Part shown: piece by piece, positions 24,363 through 33,647 of the stretch
Numbering within the stretch: position 1 is the first letter of the stretch
Layout: each line of letters opens with the position of its first letter
Assembly: GCA_964501655.1 (NCBI GenBank)
Contig: CAZCTN010000027.1
Location: 1-47,211 of the forward strand
Direction: 5' to 3'
Source of the DNA: JAAYJK01 sp964501655
GTDB lineage: Bacteria; Bacillota; Syntrophomonadia; Syntrophomonadales; Syntrophomonadaceae
DNA length: 47,211 nt
Notes under the pieces: generated by a model
The model's input: the letters and a program-made list of their open reading frames with translations, nothing else
The model's database searches: none
Told to the model about the DNA's origin: nothing
Position numbers and translations under genes: made by a program

Positions 24363-24932
24363 ATGGCAAGGCAAATAGGCTTAAAGGACATACATGTGGC
24401 AGTTCTTACTGCAGATGATTCAACCGCAGTAACTTACCAGACTCCAAGCAAACTGGAAAGGGCTATAAGCGCGAAGCTTACCCCCAAGACCAACTCGGAG
24501 AACATCTATTCAGATGATATTGTGGAGGATGTGATAACATCATTTGATAGCGTGGAAGTAGAGGTTGAACTGAACCAGCTGTCATTAACCAGCAGAGCAA
24601 CACTGCAAGGAGCCAAGGTAGTTAAAGGGGTGCTGATTGAAAGCAAGGAAGATATCCCGCCTACTCTGGCTTTGGGATTCAAATCTAAAAAGCATAACGG
24701 GATGTACCGTTATGTCTGGCTCTTAAAAGGCAAATTCGAGCTGACAGCAGATGAATACGATACTGAGGCCGAAAAACCAGCTCCCAAGAGTGCCAAATTA
24801 AAAGGCACCTTCTTTTCCCGCGATTATGATGGAAACTTTCGCTTCATTGCCGATGAAGATGAAACTGGGATTGATCCAACCATTATCGCTGCCTGGTTTA
24901 CAGCCGTACCGGATGAACCAACTATTGTTTAG
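24363..24932 (+). CDS. Major tail tube protein (phi13 type)
   Basis: A 189-residue protein. GLKDIHVAVLTADDSTAVTY, AISAKLTPKTNSENIYSDD and a beta-rich C-terminus (MYRYVWLLKGKFELTADEYD) match the phi13-type major tail family. Hexameric rings of it form the tube of a long flexible tail. It is normally followed by the tail chaperone, but here a lipoprotein gene intervenes. Confidence 0.87.
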   Translation: MARQIGLKDIHVAVLTADDSTAVTYQTPSKLERAISAKLTPKTNSENIYSDDIVEDVITSFDSVEVEVELNQLSLTSRATLQGAKVVKGVLIESKEDIPPTLALGFKSKKHNGMYRYVWLLKGKFELTADEYDTEAEKPAPKSAKLKGTFFSRDYDGNFRFIADEDETGIDPTIIAAWFTAVPDEPTIV

Positions 24933-24957
24933 AAATTTGTCAAATAACAGCATTTTC

Positions 24958-24986
24958 TTGCTTAACTAAAATATACCAATTAAAAT
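24958..24986 (+). promoter_or_regulatory. Candidate promoter of the lipoprotein moron
   Basis: TTGCTT (24958-24963), a 17-bp spacer and TAAAAT (24981-24986) lie in the AT-rich gap 24933-25065. This would allow expression from the lysogen. Confidence 0.55.
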
Positions 24987-25065
24987 AAATAGTAAAGAAA
25001 CCGGAGAATATTTGTGGTTGGCTAGTTGTTGGTTATATGGATGTTAAAAAGCAGGGAGGGGCGCC

Positions 25066-26058
25066 ATGAAGAAGTTACTTTCTATTGTTGTAATCACAGT
25101 TATAATGCTGTCTCTTATCGGATGTGGCACAGCAAAACCAGAAGACACTGTCGAAAAATATCTCAAAGCATCTCAGAATTTTGATGTAGAAACAATGGCA
25201 GAGACGATAGTGCCTTCAAATACCGAAGATATTGGGGAAACAAATGATATTTTGGAAGAAGAGCAAGATGATTACACTAAATATTTCTTAGACTATTTGA
25301 AGACCAACGCCGGAAAGATGACCTATAAAATTACCGGGAGCGAAATAGACGGAGACAAGGCTGTCGTAACCGTAGACTGCAAATATGTGAACGGCGGTCC
25401 GCTTCTAAAGGCTACTATAGGTGAGGCATTTTCAAAGATGATGGGGCTGGCCTTCAGCGGTATTGAAATGACCGAAGAAGAAAACAACCAGATATTTATG
25501 AGCATTATGAAGGAGCAAGCCAAGATAATTGAAGAAACTTATAAAGAAGCTACAATCAAAATTAACTGCATCAAAGAGCAAGACACATGGTACATTGCAG
25601 AAACAAACGATGAATTGCTTGACGTTGTGATGTCTGGTTTCATGACCGCTGGAAAAGAAATAGCGGATTCTTTTGGTGGAGATGGATCTATTTCAGAAGA
25701 TGATGACCCTGCAAGTGTATTAGCAGGGATAGATAATTATGTAACAGGAGACTTATGGAACGACGGTTTCTGTGAAATAAGTCATTATTTAGCTGATGGG
25801 AAAGGATCTTATGGCCAGGAAATCGATATTGATTTTACCAAGAGTCAACTAAGTAAAGCCATGGAAAAGAAAGCAGGTTATGATGAATATATTGCGGGGT
25901 TGGATAGCAACTATGCTGACATCAAAGAAGTTTGGAATAAATTATCGCCGCAAATAGATATGATGTATCAACAGGTTCAATCCGGTGCAGCAACGCTTAA
26001 TACAGACCTTTTTACGCAGTATCATGATGCCTTTTCAGATTTAGTATATGACTTATAG
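25066..26058 (+). CDS. Prophage-encoded lipoprotein (moron) between tail genes
   Basis: A 330-residue protein. A lipoprotein signal peptide is clear: basic MKKLL, a hydrophobic stretch and the lipobox LIGC with lipidation at C20. A DUF4878-like domain follows (PEDTVEKYLKASQNFDVETMAETI, then the VTVDCKYVNG strand and INCIKEQDTWYIAE), then a helical, acidic C-terminus. It should sit on the outer face of the cell membrane. It does not belong to the tail series and has its own likely promoter and terminator, as morons do. Superinfection exclusion or a host-fitness role is plausible, but nothing in the sequence proves it. Confidence 0.78.
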   Translation: MKKLLSIVVITVIMLSLIGCGTAKPEDTVEKYLKASQNFDVETMAETIVPSNTEDIGETNDILEEEQDDYTKYFLDYLKTNAGKMTYKITGSEIDGDKAVVTVDCKYVNGGPLLKATIGEAFSKMMGLAFSGIEMTEEENNQIFMSIMKEQAKIIEETYKEATIKINCIKEQDTWYIAETNDELLDVVMSGFMTAGKEIADSFGGDGSISEDDDPASVLAGIDNYVTGDLWNDGFCEISHYLADGKGSYGQEIDIDFTKSQLSKAMEKKAGYDEYIAGLDSNYADIKEVWNKLSPQIDMMYQQVQSGAATLNTDLFTQYHDAFSDLVYDL

Positions 26059-26100
26059 TCAGAAACTCAATTGATTCTTAAAACAAGAAACTTAATTCAA

Positions 26101-26125
26101 AGGCCTACAGCAGTAGGTCTTTTTT
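26101..26125 (+). terminator. Terminator after the lipoprotein gene
   Basis: AGGCCTAC-AGCA-GTAGGTCT is an 8-bp stem with one G-U and is followed by five T residues. It lies 42 nt after the lipoprotein stop and just before the tail chaperone start. Confidence 0.85.
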
Positions 26126-26141
26126 CTTTGGAGGTGATTGA

Positions 26142-26465
26142 TTGAAAGCAGCAGAGCTAAAAAATAAGGGAATCAAGTTTACCTTGGGGTCTAAAGAATA
26201 TGAGCTCAAGCTCAATATGAACACCTTTTGTGAACTGGAAGAAATCTACGGGGAATTAAGCACTGCCTTTGAGGATTTGCAGAAGATGAAAATGAAGGCG
26301 GTAAGAGCGTTAATCTATGCCGCGGTAAAGACTGAAGATGAGACCCTAACCTTAAAGCAGGTGGGAGAACAGTTGGAGCTGAAGGACCTGGAAAGGCTAG
26401 GGACAGCTATTAACGAAGCCTTAAACCAGGCTATGCCGGAGGCGGATGAAAACCTGGGGGAATAG
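26142..26465 (+). CDS. Tail assembly chaperone, short form (gpG-like)
   Basis: A 107-residue protein; TTG start at 26142 with TTGGAGGTG upstream. KNKGIKFTLGSKEYELKLN then MNTFCELEEIYGELSTAF and MKAVRALIYAAVKTEDETLT match the siphovirus tail chaperone family that coats the tape measure during tail assembly. The zero-frame stop (TAG) follows CTG GGG GAA. A -1 shift in this G5 run extends the protein by 66 residues (see 26459-26659), as in the lambda G/GT pair. Confidence 0.85.
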   Translation: MKAAELKNKGIKFTLGSKEYELKLNMNTFCELEEIYGELSTAFEDLQKMKMKAVRALIYAAVKTEDETLTLKQVGEQLELKDLERLGTAINEALNQAMPEADENLGE

Positions 26466-26659
26466 AGAGCCACTTAAGTTCTGATACATGGGACTGGGAG
26501 TGGCTTTTTTATTTGGGTACCAATCTTCTGAAAATGACCGAGGAGCAGTTCTGGAACAGCAGCCCTAAAAAGCTACAGGCCCTATTCAGAGTATATAAAG
26601 TGATTCACGGCATTCAGGATACGGACTTGGACAACACCATCGACAACATCCTGTTCTAG
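26459..26659 (+). CDS. -1 frameshift extension of the tail chaperone (gpGT-like T part)
   Basis: This frame has no usable start of its own but is continuous in the -1 frame with the chaperone gene. In that frame a TGA lies at 26447-26449, and the zero-frame stop is at 26463-26465, so the slip must occur in the ~15 bases between, which contain GGGGG. The product continues SDTWDWEWLFYLGTNLLKM, then TEEQFWNSSPKKLQALFRVY, to the TAG at 26657. A tail-tape-measure start follows 17 nt later, as expected for a T domain that binds the tape measure. Confidence 0.75.
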   Translation, partial: GIESHLSSDTWDWEWLFYLGTNLLKMTEEQFWNSSPKKLQALFRVYKVIHGIQDTDLDNTIDNILF

Positions 26660-26676
26660 AGGAGGTGAGAATAAAT

Positions 26677-28968
26677 ATGGCCAGTGGCAGCAACACCGTG
26701 GTAGCCAGGATAGGGCTCGACGATCGAGGCTTTCAAGCAGGAATAAGTAAAATACAAAGAAGCCTGAAGATAGTGCAGAGCGAGTTTGCCCACGCCAGCT
26801 CCAAGCTGGGCGACTTTGGCAAGTCTGCGGAAGGGCTTAAGTTGAAAACCGATACTCTAAACCGGCAAATAGAACTGCAGAGACAAAAGGTAGAAGCCCT
26901 GGCTCGGTCTTACCAGGAAAGCGTTGATAAGAAGGGCCTGGACGCCAAAGCAACGGAGAATCTAAAGATTAAGCTCAACTATGCCAACGCTGAGCTTAAT
27001 AAAATGCAGCGGGAGTTACAAGCAACCACCCGGGAACTAAAAGAAAAAAGCTCAGCCTGGTATAAGCTGTCGGAGAGTATGGATAAAGCCGGGGAAAAGA
27101 TGAAGGCCGTAGGCGATAAGATGGTCTCAGCCGGCACCAGGCTATCGACTGCCGTTACTCTGCCTCTGGTTGGTATCGGCACTGCCGCCACAAAGATGGC
27201 CATGGATGCGGTGGAGTCTGAAAACCTTTTCGAAGTGGCCATGGGTTCTATAGCCGGGGAAGCCAGGAAGTGGTCAGAAGAAACCTCTAAAGCCCTGGGG
27301 CTTAATGCGTACAATGTCAGAAACAATATGGCTACATATAATGCCATGCTCACCTCCATGGGACTGGCAACGGATGAATCCTTGCAGATGTCCGAAGGCT
27401 TAACCCAGCTCTCCTATGATATGGCCTCCTTTTACAACCTAAAACCAGAGGAAGCCTTCGATAAATTAAAATCTGGTATCTCCGGTGAAGCTGAACCATT
27501 AAAAGCCTTGGGCATCCTGGTTAATGATACCACCATCAAGACTTATGCATATACCCATGGCATCGCCAAGCAGGGGGAGCAATTGACTGAAGCCCAAAAA
27601 GTGCAAGCTCGCTACGGGGCTATCATGGAAGCCACCAAGAATGCCCAGGGGGACCTGGCCAGAACCATGGACAGCCCCACCAACAAACTGAGGATTATGA
27701 AGGAGCAAGCCCAGCAAATAGGTATACAGTTTGGACAAATATTAATACCCGTTCTGGAACAACTGATAGCTATCATAAAACCTTTATTGGATAAATTTCA
27801 GGGGCTTTCCAAAGAGCAGCAGAATCTAATTGTTAAAATAGCCATATTTGCCGCAGCTATTGGACCTGTTGTTATGGTTATAGGAAAAATAGTAGCTGTT
27901 GCCGGAAGCCTATCATCAGCCTTTGCAGCTGTTTCGGGTGCTATAGCTGCAGCAGGAGGAGTATCTGCTGCATTAGGCTCTGCTTTGGCAGTAATAACTG
28001 GCCCGATAGGAATAGTCATAGCCGCCGTAGCCGGATTTATTGCGATTTTTGTCATGCTCTTTAAGAATAATGAAGAATTTAGAGAAAGCGTAATTGCTGT
28101 ATGGAATCAAATAAAAGCAGTTATGAACGGGGTATTTGAAGCGATCAAGACCCTTATTCAGGCTTTTGTTGCTGTTGCCAGCGCTATATGGAAAAAGTAT
28201 GGAGACGATATAGTCGCAGTTATTTCAGCTGCATTTAAAATCATAGCTTCCGTTATATCTACAGTATTGAATGTTATAAAAAACATAATAAAGATCGTTG
28301 CCAGCCTGATCAAAGGAGACTGGCAGGGAGTCTGGGAAGGTATTAAGAGTCTAACTCAAGACTTATGGAATGGAATCAAAAACATAATAGGCGGCGCACT
28401 GGAGTTAATTCAAGGCGTTATTTCTCTTGTCCTAAATCTTATTAAAAACACCGTAACCGGGGTTTGGAATACAGTCAAAAATGTGACGGGTACTATTTGG
28501 CAGGGAATAAAAAATGCTATTGAAACACCTATCAATGCTGCCAAAAATACGGTCAAAACTGTAGTGGATGCCATATATAACTTTTTTGCCAACCTAAAGC
28601 TCCCGGAAATTAATATACCTAAAATCAAGCTGCCGCATTTTAAGCTGACCGGCAGCTTTAGCTTAAGTCCGCCAGAGGTACCCAAGTTAGCTGTCAACTG
28701 GTATGCCAGCGGAGGTATATTCACCAGCCCCAGCATCATTGGGATAGGTGAGTCAGGACCCGAAGCAGTAGTGCCGGTAGACAAACTGGATGAAATTATA
28801 GCCAGAGCCCTTATAAAGGCGGGGATAAAAAAAGACGGTACAGAGACATCCTTACCAGGTGGCAGCGTAACTAACAACTATGACATAACCATTAATAATC
28901 CCAAGCAGGAGGCATCGGCAGACAGCACCCGCCGGGTACTTCTAAGGCAGTCCTATGGACTTCTTTAA
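26677..28968 (+). CDS. Tail tape measure protein
   Basis: A 763-residue protein starting at the ATG 26677 after AGGAGGTGAG. Residues ~10-130 are long coiled coil (RQIELQRQKVEALARSYQES). A conserved tape-measure domain follows (VESENLFEVAMGSIAGEARKW, GLTQLSYDMASFYNLKPEEA, SGISGEAEPLKALGILV). Near 390-470 are hydrophobic membrane-type segments (GIVIAAVAGFIAIFVMLF), then helical amphipathic repeats. The C-terminus has the common IIGIGESGPEAVVPVDKLDE motif. It sets tail length and probably enters the membrane during ejection. At ~763 residues it predicts a moderately long tail of roughly 110 nm by the usual ratio. Confidence 0.93.
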   Translation: MASGSNTVVARIGLDDRGFQAGISKIQRSLKIVQSEFAHASSKLGDFGKSAEGLKLKTDTLNRQIELQRQKVEALARSYQESVDKKGLDAKATENLKIKLNYANAELNKMQRELQATTRELKEKSSAWYKLSESMDKAGEKMKAVGDKMVSAGTRLSTAVTLPLVGIGTAATKMAMDAVESENLFEVAMGSIAGEARKWSEETSKALGLNAYNVRNNMATYNAMLTSMGLATDESLQMSEGLTQLSYDMASFYNLKPEEAFDKLKSGISGEAEPLKALGILVNDTTIKTYAYTHGIAKQGEQLTEAQKVQARYGAIMEATKNAQGDLARTMDSPTNKLRIMKEQAQQIGIQFGQILIPVLEQLIAIIKPLLDKFQGLSKEQQNLIVKIAIFAAAIGPVVMVIGKIVAVAGSLSSAFAAVSGAIAAAGGVSAALGSALAVITGPIGIVIAAVAGFIAIFVMLFKNNEEFRESVIAVWNQIKAVMNGVFEAIKTLIQAFVAVASAIWKKYGDDIVAVISAAFKIIASVISTVLNVIKNIIKIVASLIKGDWQGVWEGIKSLTQDLWNGIKNIIGGALELIQGVISLVLNLIKNTVTGVWNTVKNVTGTIWQGIKNAIETPINAAKNTVKTVVDAIYNFFANLKLPEINIPKIKLPHFKLTGSFSLSPPEVPKLAVNWYASGGIFTSPSIIGIGESGPEAVVPVDKLDEIIARALIKAGIKKDGTETSLPGGSVTNNYDITINNPKQEASADSTRRVLLRQSYGLL

Positions 28969-28983
28969 GGAGGTGAACAATAC

Positions 28984-29796
28984 ATGGAAGGTCAAACCTG
29001 GCAATTTGGCGGGGTAGAACTTAATACTAAAGCCTGGTCAGTGATTGGAATTCCGGATGGCATAGGAAAACCGGGGCTCAGAGGAAGTAATATTCAAGTG
29101 CCTTTTCAGAACGGAAGGCGCTGGATTAAAAAGCGCTATGAAGAAAGAATTATTATGCTGGCCATGTGGGTAAGAGGAGTAGATTTTCTAACCGGAAAGA
29201 TCCCCAGCGGCCTGAGTCAAGCACAGACCCTATATCAAAACATTGAGTTTTTAAGCAGTGTCTTTGGTATACGGGGCCAGCAAACCCTAAAAAGAATACT
29301 TCCTGATGGTACTGAAAGAGAAGCCCTGGCAGAGATATATGCTCCGGTCAGTTTTGTTAAAAAGCAGGCTGGTTACGCTTTGTTTACTGTAGAGTTCCTT
29401 CTGGCCGAGCCTTGTTTTTATGGTGTTCTGAAAACCCAGGAGACGAAAACGATAAATACCGATTTATACGAATGGAACCATCATAATCCCGGTACTGCCC
29501 TGGTAACCAGTGCAATCATAACTTTAACCGGACCCCTGGAGTATCCCAAGCTGGAATGCCTGGATAGTGGAGTGTGGGTTCAATATCAAGGAATTATCAG
29601 TGGCGGAGAAAGCGTTGTAATTGATAGCGGGGATTTTAGCTGTGAAAAAGGCGGCTCCAATATGCTATCAGCCATAAAGCATGGAGGAGATGCATACTGG
29701 TTAATACTTGAATCCGGATATAACCAGTTACGTCTTAGCTGTGATGGGACAGCAGATGGAAGTATCAAGCTTGAATATTACCCGGCATATTTTTAG
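28984..29796 (+). CDS. Distal tail protein (Dit-like)
   Basis: A 270-residue protein. The N-terminal FGGVELNTKAWSVIGIPDG, VPFQNGRRWIKKRYEER and MLAMWVRGVD, and the later AGYALFTVEFLLAEPCFYG, are features of siphovirus distal tail proteins. The C-terminal third is beta-rich and may be a galectin-like domain. It forms the hub between tail tube and baseplate. AAGGAGGTGA precedes the ATG. Confidence 0.82.
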   Translation: MEGQTWQFGGVELNTKAWSVIGIPDGIGKPGLRGSNIQVPFQNGRRWIKKRYEERIIMLAMWVRGVDFLTGKIPSGLSQAQTLYQNIEFLSSVFGIRGQQTLKRILPDGTEREALAEIYAPVSFVKKQAGYALFTVEFLLAEPCFYGVLKTQETKTINTDLYEWNHHNPGTALVTSAIITLTGPLEYPKLECLDSGVWVQYQGIISGGESVVIDSGDFSCEKGGSNMLSAIKHGGDAYWLILESGYNQLRLSCDGTADGSIKLEYYPAYF

Positions 29797-29812
29797 GAGA
29801 TGAGGTGAAAGG

Positions 29813-30676
29813 ATGTACCCAGCAATACTAGAACATAGAATTCCATTTGACATAGATGGGACAGAAGTGGGCTATCGCTATCAATCCTGGGTTGATTTAG
29901 CCACTATATTTGGAAATGGCGTTAGCAGCTGGTTAGATGGGCAAAGCAAACAAAACCTAAACCGAGAGGACCGGGCGCAGACATGGGGTGCCACCGACAA
30001 TAAACCGGGGTTTGGATTCTGGTTCTTTTTCCCCGAGCTCAGAGAGATAAACAAGATTGGGGTGCAATATCCAGCCAGTGGAATAAGTGGTCTGGATGAA
30101 AGAGTTATACAAGGCTCCGTAGATACTACCAACGGTATGGATGGCAGCTGGGAAACAGCAGTCTATTCTTATCCAACCCCAAGTGCCAATCTGGACAATT
30201 GGAGAGATAAAATATTTACCGTGTCCTTTTCAAGCCCGATAAAAGCATTGCGCTTTGGGATAAGAACCTCGTCATATAACTCAACGGTTAAACTTTGTGG
30301 TATTCATATATACGGCAGGAAAGCAGCTGGAGAACAGGTAGATGATATCGTGTTTTGCGATACCTCAGGAAATGAATTGACCTCATTAATAGACTGGGAG
30401 GACAGGCCTGAGGGTACAACCCAGATCACATCTATTAAGGTCAAAAATGCCAGTACTGAAAAAATAGCCAATAATGTCAACCTGCAATTAAACCATGATG
30501 ACTTCATGCTGGCCTGGTCACAGGACGGTCCCTGGCAAAGCGTCTTAGACATCGCCAGCATAGGCCCAAACAGTCTGAGCAGCACAGTGTACATAAGGAA
30601 TGCACTTGCACCACCTCTCTTAACTTTAGGGCCAAAAGCAGCAAGGATTATTGCTACAGTCGGAAGCTGGACTTAG
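29813..30676 (+). CDS. Tail tip protein with a discoidin-like beta-sandwich domain
   Basis: A 287-residue protein. The first ~170 residues read like an F5/8 type C (discoidin) carbohydrate-binding domain: TWGATDNKPGFGFWFFFPEL, INKIGVQYPASGIS, then FTVSFSSPIKALRFGIRTSS and CGIHIYGRKAAG. The C-terminal ~100 residues form a second beta domain (TTQITSIKVKNASTEKIANN). Located between the Dit-like and endopeptidase-tail-like genes, it is likely a host surface recognition accessory. The domain call is by eye. Confidence 0.65.
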   Translation: MYPAILEHRIPFDIDGTEVGYRYQSWVDLATIFGNGVSSWLDGQSKQNLNREDRAQTWGATDNKPGFGFWFFFPELREINKIGVQYPASGISGLDERVIQGSVDTTNGMDGSWETAVYSYPTPSANLDNWRDKIFTVSFSSPIKALRFGIRTSSYNSTVKLCGIHIYGRKAAGEQVDDIVFCDTSGNELTSLIDWEDRPEGTTQITSIKVKNASTEKIANNVNLQLNHDDFMLAWSQDGPWQSVLDIASIGPNSLSSTVYIRNALAPPLLTLGPKAARIIATVGSWT

Positions 30677-30689
30677 GCAGGTGAAGTAG

Positions 30690-33566
30690 ATGGGATTACC
30701 TGGAATAAATCTAGTTTCACCTGATGATCTTTATGAAGCTAATGTACTGCAGCTGCATTTTGATGCTACTTATACGGATACAGAGGACAACCTGGTGGCA
30801 TCAACTGTAGTTATCGAGGTAGATACCGTTAACACCTTCGACAGTGAGAACAAGAGAAGCAGCACCTTTTATAATGTTAGCTCAGGAACTACCTGCAGAA
30901 TGGCTGTTACCCTTTTCGATGGCACCTGGTATTGGAGGGTGCAGGCCACTAATGACAGCGGTACTAGTATATCAAATACGCGTTCCTTTACCATAACTCA
31001 TATCTTAAAACGCTGTCTATACAGCATAGAGAATGTGGCTAAGTATGGGCCTGACTGGCCTAATAAACGAATCATTTATTTATATGAGAACATAGCCAAA
31101 TATGGCCCGGATTGGAGCAATAAAAGAGCCCTTTACGATTATGAAAACATCACTGATGATCCACCCTTTCCAACTATAGAGAGACTATCTACTACCAGGG
31201 CAGCTAAAGGAAGTGTCATTACTATATACGGCAGCGGCTTTGGAGCCAAAGCTGAAGCAGATCCGGATAATATTGACAGGGCAGCCAGAGGATATGGCGG
31301 GTCGGTCTATTTAGGGGAACAACTCTGCAATTTAATCGCATGGAGCTGGCAGCAGATTATTATTCAAATTCCTAATGATGCTGAAAGCGGTGCGGTAAAG
31401 GTAGCACTAACTGTTCCAGATCCACCTGGAGTAAGGTACAGCAATATTATCGGTCTTGAGGTATATGAGGCAGAATCAGCTGATGATATTGGCATAGAGC
31501 TATTTGTCTGCGATAAGAATAACCCTAATACCATCCTTTGCCAGCTTGAGGGCGCAAAAAATAAATCGTTTCAGGTTCTATTAAATAACGCGGGCAGCGG
31601 TAAATTTAGTATCAGCAGATATGATGTGAAAGGAGGCAACCGGGAATACATAGCTGATGAAAATCTGATACTGTGCAGACTGGATGGGATTGACCTGTTT
31701 AAGTGGATCATTGAGTCCAGAAAGCCTGCTTATGTAGATGACAATGAGCAGCAGATGATTGAAGTTAGCGGCAGAGGGGTTCTGGCACTTTTGGAACGGG
31801 CGGTAGTATATCCGGAAGGAATGCCATATCCATCGTCTCTGGAAAGATCCTGGAGCAATGTTCATGGAGCTGCAATATTTAAGCAGCTTGTGTTGGAAGC
31901 CCAGCAAAGAGGTTGCCTGCCCGGTGTAGTATTAGATTGGACTGCAGATACCGATTCTTTGGGTAATCCCTTTGAGGATATGACTAACATATCCTTTCAT
32001 GCCGGAACACCGCTTTCCAAAGTAGCAAACAAGCTGAGTGACGGGATGGGACTGTTTGATTTTGAGATGACGTCCAGCCTGCATCTTAAACTCTATAAAT
32101 CAAAAGGAACCGATAAATATGACACTGTAAAATACCGGCCAGGCCAGGCTATTTTAGAGCACCAGAATCAAAGTGACAGCACCAAAGTAACCAATGCTCT
32201 GCTGGTAGAAGGGGAAGGCGGAAGCTTAATAGAAACCTCGCATCCCACCAGCCAGACGGACTGGGGACGAAGGGAAGGTTATCTGCAGGCAAGAAATATC
32301 CCTAACGACTGGGCCAGGCTGCAGGATTACGGCCAGATGTTTCTAAGAAGCGCAGCAATGGTTAGCTGGGGTATACAGGGGACGGTAATTAAGTATATTG
32401 ACTCTACTGGCAATAAGCTTAAGCCTTTTGAAACATTTATACCTGGGGATTGGATAGGCTGGTATATTCCACCAGAAGGGAGTGATATTGCCGGGTTTGA
32501 TGGTAAGGTTCGGGTGAAAGGCATAACCTGCGAGGAAGATAATGAAACCGGATTAATAACCTATGTGCTGGAACTAAACAATATTATGCTGGAACATGAT
32601 ATCAGGCTGGCACAGCTAGTTGAACGCATATCCATGTACACTAGTGACAGCGTTTTATCTAATCCAGCTACAGAAAGCCCGGTGGGTATAAGCCATAACC
32701 ATACCCATGGACTGATTCTTGGCTTAGATCAAGATGATCATCCCCAGTATCTAAACGAAGCCCGACATGCGAACAGTCCTCACGATTTCTTACCCAGAGT
32801 GAGTGGTCTAAAGAAATCGGGTGCCAATGTTCTAACAGGAGAGGTAACCCTGGCTGCGGGCAGTAATGTAGCCTTAACCCAAAATGATGAAACCAAGGTT
32901 ATTACTATTGGAGCCAGTGGGGAAGGCGGAGGGTCTGCTTATCCTTCGCCGGATGACGTGCCTGGCAGTCCTTCAGAATATGATTATGAATTTGCCAATG
33001 ATGGATCGACCGAATTCCCTGCGAATTGGGAATGGGTAAATCAGGTGGGACAAACCTATTTGGAGCAGTATAAATCAGGAACAATATCTTTATCAACCAG
33101 CGATACCGTACAATTCACTGGTATAGAACAGTCTCTTACTGCAGATACTACCTGGATTTATGCGGCTAAATTAAGGATGCTATCGCAACAAATAAATTAC
33201 TATGAAACTTCGTTGTTTCTAAGGGATTCAAGTAGTGGACGTGCCATGTCATTTGGACTGGATGGACGTGGTGCTTGTTGGAAGAAGTGGAACAGTCCTA
33301 CATCCTGGGCCTCGGAAGAAGGCTTTACCGCTATAGCCGGATGGCCGACAGGCAATTGGATTTATTTGAAATTGCAGAGGAAATCTGCAACTCAGTATGA
33401 TTTCTTTGTATCACATGACGGCAAATCGTGGATAAAATTTAAATCTGATGTCAATGTATCATCCTGGCTGAGCGCACCGGATAGAATTGGTTTTATGGGT
33501 TCTATCTCAACCAATAACACATATGGCGGGTTTGCATCTTGTGAATGGTGGCGTAAACTGGCTTAA
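30690..33566 (+). CDS. Large tail/baseplate protein with IPT/TIG domain and lectin-like C-terminus
   Basis: A 958-residue protein. Residues ~1-105 are a fibronectin-like domain ending in DGTWYWRVQATNDSG. Residues ~108-155 hold a short tandem repeat (see 31011-31155). An IPT/TIG domain follows (ERLSTTRAAKGSVITIYGSG, then YGGSVYLGEQ). The centre (~270-660) is a Gp37-like phage tail core: FQVLLNNAGSGKFSISRYD, EVSGRGVLALLERAVVYP. GISHNHTHGLILGLDQDDHP is a metal-binding fiber-type segment. The last ~190 residues form a concanavalin-like lectin domain (EFANDGSTEFPANWEWVN to GGFASCEWWRKLA). Likely the receptor-binding or tail-lysin scaffold. Confidence 0.8.
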   Translation: MGLPGINLVSPDDLYEANVLQLHFDATYTDTEDNLVASTVVIEVDTVNTFDSENKRSSTFYNVSSGTTCRMAVTLFDGTWYWRVQATNDSGTSISNTRSFTITHILKRCLYSIENVAKYGPDWPNKRIIYLYENIAKYGPDWSNKRALYDYENITDDPPFPTIERLSTTRAAKGSVITIYGSGFGAKAEADPDNIDRAARGYGGSVYLGEQLCNLIAWSWQQIIIQIPNDAESGAVKVALTVPDPPGVRYSNIIGLEVYEAESADDIGIELFVCDKNNPNTILCQLEGAKNKSFQVLLNNAGSGKFSISRYDVKGGNREYIADENLILCRLDGIDLFKWIIESRKPAYVDDNEQQMIEVSGRGVLALLERAVVYPEGMPYPSSLERSWSNVHGAAIFKQLVLEAQQRGCLPGVVLDWTADTDSLGNPFEDMTNISFHAGTPLSKVANKLSDGMGLFDFEMTSSLHLKLYKSKGTDKYDTVKYRPGQAILEHQNQSDSTKVTNALLVEGEGGSLIETSHPTSQTDWGRREGYLQARNIPNDWARLQDYGQMFLRSAAMVSWGIQGTVIKYIDSTGNKLKPFETFIPGDWIGWYIPPEGSDIAGFDGKVRVKGITCEEDNETGLITYVLELNNIMLEHDIRLAQLVERISMYTSDSVLSNPATESPVGISHNHTHGLILGLDQDDHPQYLNEARHANSPHDFLPRVSGLKKSGANVLTGEVTLAAGSNVALTQNDETKVITIGASGEGGGSAYPSPDDVPGSPSEYDYEFANDGSTEFPANWEWVNQVGQTYLEQYKSGTISLSTSDTVQFTGIEQSLTADTTWIYAAKLRMLSQQINYYETSLFLRDSSSGRAMSFGLDGRGACWKKWNSPTSWASEEGFTAIAGWPTGNWIYLKLQRKSATQYDFFVSHDGKSWIKFKSDVNVSSWLSAPDRIGFMGSISTNNTYGGFASCEWWRKLA
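31011..31155 (+). repeat. Tandem 19-20-residue repeat inside the tail protein
   Basis: The encoded units YSIENVAKYGPDWPNKRIIY and YLYENIAKYGPDWSNKRALY are followed by a partial third (YDYENI). The nucleotide copies have diverged at third positions, so the repeat is held by protein selection. Confidence 0.75.
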
Positions 33567-33598
33567 CTCAGGGGAATTTAGAATTTAATTATTTTGTC

Positions 33599-33622
33599 AA
33601 AAGCCGAAAGGCTTTTTTTTAT
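33599..33622 (+). terminator. Terminator between tail and lysis genes
   Basis: AAAGCC-GAAA-GGCTTT, a 6-bp stem with a stable GNRA loop, followed by a T run. Confidence 0.8.
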
Positions 33623-33647
33623 TTAACGAAATAAAAGGGGGTTTATT

